From contig LVBO01000119.1 of assembly GCA_001604435.1 (NCBI GenBank), forward strand, positions 1-5,341: a DNA stretch of 5,341 bases, read 5' to 3'. The translations under genes were made by a program, and so were the position numbers. The stretch is from Synergistales bacterium Syner_01. GTDB taxonomy: Bacteria > Synergistota > Synergistia > Synergistales > Aminobacteriaceae. Shown one piece after another: positions 1 through 5,167 of this stretch. The notes beneath the pieces are model-generated. The model saw only the letters and a list, made by a program, of their open reading frames with translations, was not told where the DNA came from and ran no database searches. The first letter of the stretch is position 1. Each line of letters opens with the position of its first letter.

Positions 1-111
1 TCGCTGAAGCACGTCGTGAAACAGAAAACCGCCCGAGAGGGGCGCAGCGCATGGATGTTCGAGCGCCGGCGCATCGATCCCGAGGCGATGGTCGTGGAGA
101 ACGCGTCATGA
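1..111 (+). CDS. C-terminal end of an unidentified protein (5' end outside window)
   Basis: A reading frame is open from the first base to a TGA at 109-111 and gives 36 residues, running SLKHVVKQKTAREGR to a final EAMVVENAS. The fragment is hydrophilic and basic in its first two thirds, with no membrane segment and no motif I recognise, so no function is proposed. It is treated as real because its stop overlaps the chemoreceptor start in an ATGA (108-111), the usual arrangement for translationally coupled genes in one operon. The chemoreceptor Shine-Dalgarno site (GGAG, 96-99) lies inside this frame. It could be a sensory or signalling partner of the chemoreceptor, but nothing in these 36 residues tests that. 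Confidence 0.6.
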   Translation, partial: SLKHVVKQKTAREGRSAWMFERRRIDPEAMVVENAS

Positions 112-2135
112 ATCTGAAGGGAAAATTTCTCGTCCTTGCGGCGGGAATCATACTCACCGCAACCATCCTTGCCGGAATGTCCTATATCGGCGGAGCGACG
201 ATTCTCTTTGAACACGCCGACCGGAGCGAGAAGGAGGCGAGCCGCGCAAAAGCCCGGGCCGTTGCGGACAAGATGGAAGCCTGGGAGAATGTCTTGTTGA
301 CCGCGTCGCGCAATATGGCGTTCATGATCGAAGACTTGGGAATTCTTCCGGGGACGACCGGCGGGTATCTTCGCACGCTGACGGAATCCTCGGAAGAGCT
401 TGGATTTCTGTCGATCTCTCTCGCGCTGTCGAACGGAACGCTGCTTGAAGGGCGGGGTTGGTTTCCCCCCGAGGAGTACGATCCTCGCAATGAAATGTGG
501 TACACCGCCGCGGAGGAGAGAAGAGGAGCCGTTCTTACCGGTCTTTACCGCGATGGAAAGACGGAGCGAACGATTGTCACCCTGGCGGTTCCCGTGTTCT
601 CGCTCTATCAGGAGGAGAGAGTGCTTGGCGTTCTCGCCGGCGACATCGCCGCCGAGACGTTCGGCGCTCTCTTTCCTTCTTCCGATGACCGGGCCGGCGT
701 TTTCCTTTTCGACGGGGCCGGGCGCCCTCTTCTCGGCAGAGAGGACGAGGCCGGAGTTTTTACCGCGTACGAAGTCCCGGAGACAATTGCGCGGTACGTC
801 GGCAAGGACGAGCGTTTTTCCGTCGAAGATGAAAACGGCGACGTCCTGCGCGGCGTCTCGTTTCCGCTGCCTCACGAATTCGGCTTGAGCGTCCTTTCGT
901 CGGAGAAAGAGCTCCTGCGGCCGCTGAAAGGGCTGGCGTTTCGGCAGGTATTTTTCCTCTGTGCCGCGATCGCGCTGCTCTGCGCGCTTCTTTTTTCCGC
1001 CGGAAGAAGTGTTTTGCACCCGATGAACGGTCTCATGCGTTCCGCCGAGGCTGTTGTGGAGGGAGATCTCACAGTTTCTCCCCCCCTGGGAGGAAAAGAC
1101 GAGATTGCGCTTCTGTCCGCGTCGTTCGCTGCAATGATGTGTTCGTTGAAGGAGATACTTTGGGAAATGCGGGACGAGAGCGGCTTGATCTCCGCCAATG
1201 CCGAAAGGATCGATTCGACTTCGGAAAGGATGATCAGTTCTTTTCGTGAGATTCTCGCCGGATGCGGACTCGTGAAAGACTCCTTGGAAGAGAGCGCGCT
1301 GAAGCTTGCGGAGATGCGGGCCGCCGCATCCGTTTCCGCGGAAGAGGGACGCGCCGTCTCGCTTCTGGCGAACAGATGCGGAAAAGAGGCTCGTCGATTG
1401 GTCGCCGTAGGGGAGAAAACACTGAGGACCTCCGAACGAACTGTTCAGTCCGTGGACTCTATGGCTTCTTCATTCTCCGGAGTGGGAGATGCGGTCAAGG
1501 AGCTTGGAGAAAGAACCGACGCGATCACGTCGATCGTTGCGATGATCGAAGCGATCGCCCGTAAGACGAATCTGCTCTCGCTGAACGCCTCCATCGAAGC
1601 GGCGCGGGCAGGCGCTCACGGGAGAGGGTTCGCCGTCGTGGCGGAGGAGATTCGTTTGCTTTCCCGGCAGAGCGGAGAGGCAGCGTCGCGGATAGGTGAA
1701 CTTGCCGGAGATGTCATGCAGGGAAGCGCGATGGTCGCCGCCGAAGCAATGAGCGGAATAGCGGCCGCTTCGAAGAGCAGAGAAGAAATTCTTGAACTGC
1801 GATTGTTCGTACAGTCTCTGACCGCTGTTATGGATGAAATGACGGGGACTATCGCCAAGATGGAGGAAAAAAGCGAAAAAAACGCGGCGCTCGGCGACGA
1901 GAATCTCCTGGCTTCCGAAGAGGTTGCGCAGATGGCATACCGCGGGAAAGATGTCGCTTCGGAGATGATGCGTGTGCTTTCGAAGTTGGAAGATTTCGTC
2001 CTTGATCTGAAAGACGGGGCGGCTTCACTCGACAGATGCGCCAAGATTCACGCGGAACGTTTGCAACGCTACCGGCTGGACGCAGGAGAGCGCAAGGGCT
2101 CTCCTGCTCGCCCCGCTCTTCGGAGTGCGGCTTAA
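108..2135 (+). CDS. Methyl-accepting chemotaxis protein with Cache-type sensor, HAMP and signalling domain
   Basis: A 675-residue transmembrane chemoreceptor that should sense a ligand outside the cytoplasmic membrane and control the CheA kinase through CheW. In order: a short basic N-terminus, TM1 (about 7-29), a periplasmic double-Cache-like domain (about 35-270, including DPRNEMWYTAA at 126-136 and LGVLAGDI at 173-180), TM2 (about 279-298), HAMP (about 300-350, starting near Pro305), and a coiled-coil signalling domain to about residue 640. The hairpin tip is intact (IARKTNLLSLNASIEAARAG at 483-502, then GRGFAVVAEEIR at 505-516). The C-terminus is short and basic and has no NWETF-type CheR/CheB tether. 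ATG 108 is chosen over the in-frame ATG at 51 because GGAG lies 8 nt upstream, TM1 follows at once, and the start overlaps the previous stop in ATGA. The ligand cannot be predicted. No other che gene lies in the window. Confidence 0.95.
   Translation: MNLKGKFLVLAAGIILTATILAGMSYIGGATILFEHADRSEKEASRAKARAVADKMEAWENVLLTASRNMAFMIEDLGILPGTTGGYLRTLTESSEELGFLSISLALSNGTLLEGRGWFPPEEYDPRNEMWYTAAEERRGAVLTGLYRDGKTERTIVTLAVPVFSLYQEERVLGVLAGDIAAETFGALFPSSDDRAGVFLFDGAGRPLLGREDEAGVFTAYEVPETIARYVGKDERFSVEDENGDVLRGVSFPLPHEFGLSVLSSEKELLRPLKGLAFRQVFFLCAAIALLCALLFSAGRSVLHPMNGLMRSAEAVVEGDLTVSPPLGGKDEIALLSASFAAMMCSLKEILWEMRDESGLISANAERIDSTSERMISSFREILAGCGLVKDSLEESALKLAEMRAAASVSAEEGRAVSLLANRCGKEARRLVAVGEKTLRTSERTVQSVDSMASSFSGVGDAVKELGERTDAITSIVAMIEAIARKTNLLSLNASIEAARAGAHGRGFAVVAEEIRLLSRQSGEAASRIGELAGDVMQGSAMVAAEAMSGIAAASKSREEILELRLFVQSLTAVMDEMTGTIAKMEEKSEKNAALGDENLLASEEVAQMAYRGKDVASEMMRVLSKLEDFVLDLKDGAASLDRCAKIHAERLQRYRLDAGERKGSPARPALRSAA
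2082..2107. other. Perfect 10-bp hairpin inside the 3' end of the chemoreceptor gene
   Basis: GCAGGAGAGC (2082-2091) and GCTCTCCTGC (2098-2107) are exact reverse complements around a 6-nt loop, GCAAGG. The hairpin lies 25 bp before the chemoreceptor stop and 24 bp beyond the stop of the convergent minus-strand gene. Because the two genes share their stop codons there is no intergenic space for a terminator, so this is the best candidate for ending transcription from the minus-strand gene. Neither side has a T-run, so it is not a classical intrinsic terminator. It may instead act with Rho, protect an mRNA 3' end, or be incidental. Confidence 0.4.
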
Positions 2136-2461
2136 AGCGCTTCACTCAGGATTTTTTCCCATTCATCCCATTCGGGGACGCCTTCGAACACCTTTTTCCC
2201 GTCCACGATCCATGCGGGGGCGGTCCCCTTGATGTTGTAGCGGAAGTTGTCAACGAAGGAGAAAATGCTCCTGGGATCCATCACGGAGATCTCCACGCTT
2301 TCGCCGAAGGTTTCCCTGGTTTTCGAGAGCAGTTCCCGGATGGCGGAAACCGCGTCCCGACGCCCCTCCATGGACTCCCCTCCGGGAATGTAGGCTCCGC
2401 AGCCTCCGGACCCGCTTGCCGAACTCTTTTCCATGATGACCTTTATCTTCGTCTTCGCCAT
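2132..2461 (-). CDS. Small thioredoxin-fold-like protein with a single cysteine
   Basis: A 109-residue cytoplasmic protein without signal peptide or membrane segment. The order fits a thioredoxin-like fold: strand KIKVIME (5-11), a glycine-rich loop with the only cysteine (GGCGAYIPGG, Cys21), a helix (about 31-49), strand VEISVMDP (56-63), a helix, then GTAPAWIVDGKKVFEG (79-94) and a C-terminal helix. APAW followed by a strand, DGK and another strand matches the cis-proline hairpin of thioredoxin-like proteins (Pro82). There is no CxxC, so ordinary dithiol-disulfide exchange is unlikely; a one-cysteine (glutaredoxin- or ArsD-like) or non-redox role is possible. ATG 2461 is preferred over an upstream in-frame ATG (2515) because AGGAGGTGA (2477-2469) lies 7 nt before it. 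It is divergent from the 380-residue gene, and its TAA overlaps the chemoreceptor TAA. The precise family is not recognised. Confidence 0.85.
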   Translation of the reverse strand: MAKTKIKVIMEKSSASGSGGCGAYIPGGESMEGRRDAVSAIRELLSKTRETFGESVEISVMDPRSIFSFVDNFRYNIKGTAPAWIVDGKKVFEGVPEWDEWEKILSEAL

Positions 2462-2497
2462 GGTACCTTCACCTCCTCGTGTGCTGCCGATGCCATC

Positions 2498-2503
2498 ATA
2501 ATA
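2498..2503 (-). promoter_or_regulatory. Possible -10 element for the thioredoxin-like gene
   Basis: Read on the minus strand this is TATTAT (five of six matches to TATAAT), placing a start near 2491 and leaving a 5' leader of about 30 nt before ATG 2461. No convincing -35 hexamer is found 16-18 bp upstream. If the promoter is real it may need an activator; the TTTCGGTA repeats lie just upstream of it. Confidence 0.3.
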
Positions 2504-2514
2504 CACAAAAAGCA

Positions 2515-2542
2515 TACCGAAAAAACGGAATTTTTACCGAAA
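2515..2542. repeat. Pair of TACCGAAA direct repeats 20 bp apart
   Basis: TACCGAAA occurs at 2515-2522 and again at 2535-2542, exactly 20 bp apart, close to two helical turns, so both copies would face the same side of the DNA. They lie between the divergent start sites, at roughly -28 and -48 relative to the proposed minus-strand start. The first copy is followed by ACGG, so CCG-A6-CGG is also a small dyad (2517-2528). This spacing is typical of paired binding sites for a regulator, but which regulator cannot be seen. Confidence 0.35.
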
Positions 2543-2546
2543 GTGT

Positions 2547-2573
2547 TTTTCTCCCTTTGCATTTGGGAGAAAA
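2547..2573. promoter_or_regulatory. Operator-like dyad: perfect 9-bp inverted repeat with 9-bp spacer
   Basis: TTTTCTCCC (2547-2555) and GGGAGAAAA (2565-2573) are exact reverse complements separated by TTTGCATTT. The site lies between two divergent genes, where a terminator would have little purpose, and it covers the proposed -35 hexamer of the plus-strand promoter. Binding by a dimeric repressor is therefore the simplest reading. Its hairpin-plus-T-run look could also make it a weak terminator of upstream antisense transcription. Confidence 0.4.
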
Positions 2574-2584
2574 GACGTCATAAT
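2556..2584 (+). promoter_or_regulatory. Putative sigma-70 promoter of the 380-residue protein/DUF72 operon
   Basis: TTTGCA (2556-2561, four of six consensus matches) and CATAAT (2579-2584, five of six) are separated by 17 bp. Transcription would begin near 2591 and give a leader of about 28 nt before ATG 2619. The -35 element sits in the spacer of the 9-bp dyad, which suggests repression by occlusion. Confidence 0.4.
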
Positions 2585-2618
2585 AGACGGCATTAGTATA
2601 GATGAAGGAGTGCGGAGT

Positions 2619-3761
2619 ATGGATGAAAAGGGCATGATAATATGCTCGGTGGATGTTGACGAGGGGCTGACCCTCCAGATATGGACCAAAGGCGCGGTAC
2701 CTCGCCTCGTGGTCTTGAACAGGGCCAAGAATACCAGGAAACTCATGCCTTTCAGCTGGCTCGAAAGAGAGGATCGAACGATCTCCCTCAAAGGAGCCAA
2801 GGGCAAAACCAACTCCTATACGGTGGAAAGCCTTGAGGAACCCGTCCGCAGGTTGCTGTACCAGTATGCTCAGGATCCCGCGTTCAAAGGGTTGCTCTGG
2901 CATTCGGTCATCTTCATGTCGGATTTGATGCATACCCCCCGGGCGGTCTTCGACAGGGCGGAGTACGCCATGTTGCATGAGGACAAGCGTTGTCGCCTGT
3001 GGCTTCTCGATCTTACCGAAGGGGACGCGAACGGCTATTTTCGGCCCTTTTTCCCCCGAACGTCTTCGGAGGAGCTCTTCGGAGAGGAGCCGGGCGTTCA
3101 TGCGCATGGAGGAAAAACCGTAGCGGACCTGAAGAAGACGGGAATCACACGGAAGCTTGCCTCCGTTCTCCCCTCTCGCTGGTACGATACGCCGCGCATT
3201 TCGGCGGCGGCGGCGCTGCTTGGATTTTCCCTCTTTTACGAAGAGGGGAACGCGCTCTCCTCTTTCCTTTGGAATGCCCTGCACAACGGAGTTCCTTCGA
3301 AGGCGGCACTGGCGACAAAACCGGAGGATCCTATCTGCAACTCCTTTTCCCGCAAGATGGCCGGGTATGTGCGGCACTGGCATCTGCTCGACACCATTCA
3401 TTACGAACTCGACCCCGACAGCGTCGGAACGCTGAAAGGCAAGGGATTCTCCCGAAGGCAGAGGCTGACGCTCAACATGGGCGACATCGGTCCAGTTGAA
3501 TATACGGTGACGCTTTATTATAACGAAGAGGGGCGGATGGCTGTCGGATGCCAGCCCGTCCAGCTCACCGACCGGCACAAAGGCGATATGATCTTCACGC
3601 TTCCTTCCGATCTCTACGAGACGCTTCTGGACAACGATTCCTTCGGAGGGTCCCGTGACGACTATTTTTCGCTCGCTTCCATTCTCTCCGCGAAACTTTT
3701 TCAGATGTGGAGAGAGCGAGTCAACCGTTTCGCGAGCGTTTTCCTCTCTCCGGGAGCGTAA
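2619..3761 (+). CDS. Hypothetical 380-residue soluble protein, family not recognised
   Basis: I do not recognise this protein. It has no signal peptide and no membrane segment, so it is probably cytoplasmic. The N-terminus is rich in beta strand (IICSVDVDEGLTLQIW at 7-22, then AVPRLVVLNRA at 26-36). The middle (about 70-260) is mostly helical with many aromatic residues, including WLLDL at 128-132 and a Tyr/His/Trp-rich stretch, YVRHWHLLDTIHYEL (250-264). A second beta region (about 281-330) precedes a helical C-terminus. There is no nucleotide-binding loop, metal cluster or DNA-binding motif that I can name. ATG 2619 is chosen over the in-frame GTG at 2610 because AAGGAG (2605-2610) lies 8 nt before it and would overlap the GTG. 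The DUF72 gene follows almost at once, so the two are probably one operon. It may be a Synergistota-restricted family; this is a guess. Confidence 0.85.
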   Translation: MDEKGMIICSVDVDEGLTLQIWTKGAVPRLVVLNRAKNTRKLMPFSWLEREDRTISLKGAKGKTNSYTVESLEEPVRRLLYQYAQDPAFKGLLWHSVIFMSDLMHTPRAVFDRAEYAMLHEDKRCRLWLLDLTEGDANGYFRPFFPRTSSEELFGEEPGVHAHGGKTVADLKKTGITRKLASVLPSRWYDTPRISAAAALLGFSLFYEEGNALSSFLWNALHNGVPSKAALATKPEDPICNSFSRKMAGYVRHWHLLDTIHYELDPDSVGTLKGKGFSRRQRLTLNMGDIGPVEYTVTLYYNEEGRMAVGCQPVQLTDRHKGDMIFTLPSDLYETLLDNDSFGGSRDDYFSLASILSAKLFQMWRERVNRFASVFLSPGA

Positions 3762-3766
3762 GCCGC

Positions 3767-4735
3767 TTGGGAGGGGAGCTTCGGGTAGGCGTCTGTTCGT
3801 GGTCCGACCGCAGCCTCGTGCAAAGCGGATGGTACCCTCCCGGCGCGCGAACTCCCGCCGCGCGTCTTTTTCATTATTCGCGGAACTTCGATACCGTCGA
3901 GGTCGACAGCACGTTCTACGCGATCCCCGAGAGGGCGACCGTCTTCAAGTGGGCTGCGCGCACATACCCCGGTTTTCTTTTCAATGTGAAAGCCTGGGGG
4001 CTGTTCACGTGGCACTCCGTGAAGTACGAATCCCTTCCGGAATGGGTTCGGAACGAAGTGCCCCGTCCCGAGTCGGGGCGGCTTGATTTCCAGGGGCTTC
4101 CGAAAGAAGCTCGCCCTCTGCTCTGGAGGCGTTTCAGCGAGTCGCTCTCTCCGCTGCGCCAGATGGATCGCATGGGGTATTTACTCTTTCAACTTCCCCC
4201 CAAGGCTGTTTTTTCTCCGGTGATGATGCGGTATCTTGAACGCGTCGCCGAGGTGACCCCGCCCTTCCGCGTCGCGGTCGAGGTGCGGAACCGATCCTGG
4301 ATGGAACCGGGCAACAGGGAGTCTTTCCTGGACTTGCTGAAAGGAGCGAACATGGCGTACGTCGCGGTGGACGAACCGGAGCTGCCCTGGACCGTAGGCA
4401 GGGACGCTCCCGTCACCGCTTCGTGGGGGTCGGTCGTCCGTTTCCATGGACGCAATACGGAAGCATGGAGCCGCAAGGATGCGACCGTCGCGGAGCGATT
4501 CCGGTATTGCTATTCGGATGCGGAGATGCTCTTCTGGGAGGACGCGGTTCGTAGCGCCGCGACAAAAGCGGAGCGCCTCTTCCTGATGTTCAACAACTGT
4601 TTCAGAGACTACGCGGTGCAGAACGCGCAGAGAATGAAATGTCTGCTCGGCGTCGCCTGCTCTCCCGGTGAAGGGGTGCAGGGGGAACTTGATTTCGAAG
4701 GGGTTGCGGACGAGGGAAAAGAGAATGAAAAATGA
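3767..4735 (+). CDS. DUF72 (YecE-like) family protein
   Basis: A 322-residue cytoplasmic protein of the DUF72 family, which folds as a TIM barrel and has no settled biochemical role. Family blocks in order: LRVGVCSWSD (5-14), GWYPPG (21-26), FDTVEVDSTFYAIP (41-54), FLFNVKAW (70-77), GYLLFQLPP (137-145), VAVEVRNRSW (169-178), VVRFHGRN (223-230) and FNNCFRDYAVQNAQ (275-288). This is the expected full domain. Near the C-terminus QGELDF (305-310) fits the bacterial sliding-clamp-binding pattern QxxLx[LF], followed by an acidic tail. The start is uncertain. TTG 3767 is preferred because GGGAG (3752-3756) lies 10 nt upstream, it falls 5 nt after the previous stop, and the domain begins at residue 5. 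GTG 3707 would add 20 residues and overlap the preceding gene by 55 bp, but has no visible Shine-Dalgarno site. It is probably co-transcribed with the 380-residue gene. Confidence 0.9.
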   Translation: MGGELRVGVCSWSDRSLVQSGWYPPGARTPAARLFHYSRNFDTVEVDSTFYAIPERATVFKWAARTYPGFLFNVKAWGLFTWHSVKYESLPEWVRNEVPRPESGRLDFQGLPKEARPLLWRRFSESLSPLRQMDRMGYLLFQLPPKAVFSPVMMRYLERVAEVTPPFRVAVEVRNRSWMEPGNRESFLDLLKGANMAYVAVDEPELPWTVGRDAPVTASWGSVVRFHGRNTEAWSRKDATVAERFRYCYSDAEMLFWEDAVRSAATKAERLFLMFNNCFRDYAVQNAQRMKCLLGVACSPGEGVQGELDFEGVADEGKENEK

Positions 4736-4798
4736 AGAAAAACAGCATTTCTCGTTTAAAATAAGGATTATGTCCCCGAGACTGTATACTCTGTCTGT

Positions 4799-4827
4799 TT
4801 GACGGATGCAGCGTGCAAGGATACAAT
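4799..4827 (+). promoter_or_regulatory. Strong sigma-70 promoter of the noncoding RNA gene
   Basis: TTGACG (4799-4804, five of six) and TACAAT (4822-4827, five of six) are separated by exactly 17 bp. The predicted start, 7 bp past the -10 element, is A4834, which is also the first base of the long closing stem. This coincidence supports both calls. It is the best promoter match in the window. Confidence 0.8.
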
Positions 4828-4864
4828 ACACCTAACGGGTTATCCGGACGGAGAGAAGAAGCAT

Positions 4865-4974
4865 CAAAGAGTTTCAAGTCAGGAAAGCCGATCACCAAAG
4901 ACAGCAACTGAACCAAAGACCACGTACCAAAGAACCGATGCAACAAGGAAAGCTGTACGGAACCTCAACAAAGA
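4865..4974 (+). repeat. CAAAGA motif cluster within the noncoding RNA
   Basis: CAAAGA occurs exactly at 4865, 4896, 4914, 4928 and 4969, with a CAAGGA variant at 4944. Three copies extend to ACCAAAGA, two of them to ACCAAAGAC. Spacings are 31, 18, 14, 16 and 25 nt. The copies are in the region with least predicted pairing, so they could be exposed single-stranded sites for a protein or for base-pairing with targets carrying UCUUUG. Confidence 0.5.
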
Positions 4975-5061
4975 TACGTGTGGGATATCTACAGAAGTAC
5001 TAGGAGCTGGTTGTTTGACAGAAGGTCAGAACCACCGTCCGAGATAGCCCGTTGAAAGTCC

Positions 5062-5087
5062 GGGAGGGGATGTTTCCCCTCCCTTTT
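5062..5087 (+). terminator. Rho-independent terminator of the noncoding RNA
   Basis: GGGAGGGGA (5062-5070) and TCCCCTCCC (5075-5083) form a perfect 9-bp GC-rich stem around the loop TGTT and are followed directly by TTTT (5084-5087). It begins 8 nt after the closing stem of the RNA. The T-run is short but correctly placed. Confidence 0.85.
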
Positions 5088-5116
5088 CGTATGCATGCGC
5101 TCTGCTATACGTTTGG

Positions 5117-5156
5117 GAAGTAACGAGGACGCGGGTACCCGCGTCCTCGTTACTTC
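5117..5156. terminator. Perfect 40-bp palindrome, probable terminator of the convergent gene
   Basis: Two 20-bp arms meet at 5136/5137 without a spacer and without a mismatch; the centre is GCGGGTACCCGC and the outer ends are GAAGTAACG and CGTTACTTC. It begins 11 bp beyond the stop of the minus-strand Synerg-CTERM gene and lies 29 bp after the terminator of the noncoding RNA. Its position between converging transcripts suggests transcription termination in one or both directions. The outer arms are A/T-richer but there is no true T-run, so an alternative role, such as a protein-binding site or mobile-element remnant, is not excluded. Confidence 0.6.
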
Positions 5157-5167
5157 ATTATCTACAT

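Larger units (their letters stand above)
4834..5087 (+). ncRNA. Candidate structured noncoding RNA, about 254 nt, family unknown
   Basis: An independently transcribed RNA is supported by a near-consensus promoter ending 6 bp upstream, a terminator at its 3' end and a long closing stem. AACGGGTTATC+CGGACGG (4834-4851) pairs with CCGTCCG+GATAGCCCGTT (5035-5053) over 18 bp, with one G-U pair and one bulged A (5042). Next to the stem, GGT/ACC and TTTGAC/GTCAGA (5009-5033) form a hairpin with loop AGAAG. The interior (4852-5008) is A-rich, with repeated CAAAGA motifs and possible stems GCATC/GATGC (4861-4865 with 4937-4941) and CACGTA/TACGTG (4921-4926 with 4975-4980). The sequence is visibly less GC-rich than the flanking genes. 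It lacks the hallmarks of RNase P RNA, tmRNA and SRP RNA, and does not fold as a 6S-like rod. A role as trans-acting RNA or protein scaffold is inference only. The precise 3' end after processing is unknown. Confidence 0.75.

Noticed and set aside
1502..1560. Cluster of four GATC sites, one within GCGATCGC
   Set aside because: They fall in codons of the highly conserved chemoreceptor hairpin tip (DAITSIVAMIEAIA), so protein constraint and codon choice explain them.
2496..3578. 360-codon minus-strand frame opposite the 380-residue gene
   Set aside because: It is a shadow of the plus-strand gene. The plus-strand frame has a good ribosome binding site and promoter, and the minus frame overruns the promoter and the start of the thioredoxin-like gene.
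4785..4790. TATACT as an alternative -10 element upstream of the RNA gene
   Set aside because: No acceptable -35 hexamer lies 16-18 bp upstream, whereas the TTGACG/TACAAT pair has ideal spacing and predicts a start at the foot of the stem.
4938..5003. 21-codon frame inside the RNA (starts MQQGKLYG, ends YLQKY)
   Set aside because: No Shine-Dalgarno site precedes its ATG (upstream bases are ACCAAAGAACCG), and it overlaps predicted stems. A dual-function RNA cannot be excluded but there is no positive evidence.
4799..5047. 82-codon plus-strand frame across the noncoding RNA region
   Set aside because: Its ATG-like start lies in the -35 box of the RNA promoter, it has no ribosome binding site, its composition is unlike the neighbouring genes, and its stop falls inside the closing stem.
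4834..5087. CRISPR array, retron or transposon-associated guide RNA
   Set aside because: There are no regular direct repeats with spacers, and no reverse transcriptase, transposase or Cas-like gene is visible in the window.
5088..5111. CGTAT/ATACG short inverted repeat and GCATGC between the RNA terminator and the palindrome
   Set aside because: The arms are only 5 bp with a long loop, and 6-bp palindromes are expected by chance.
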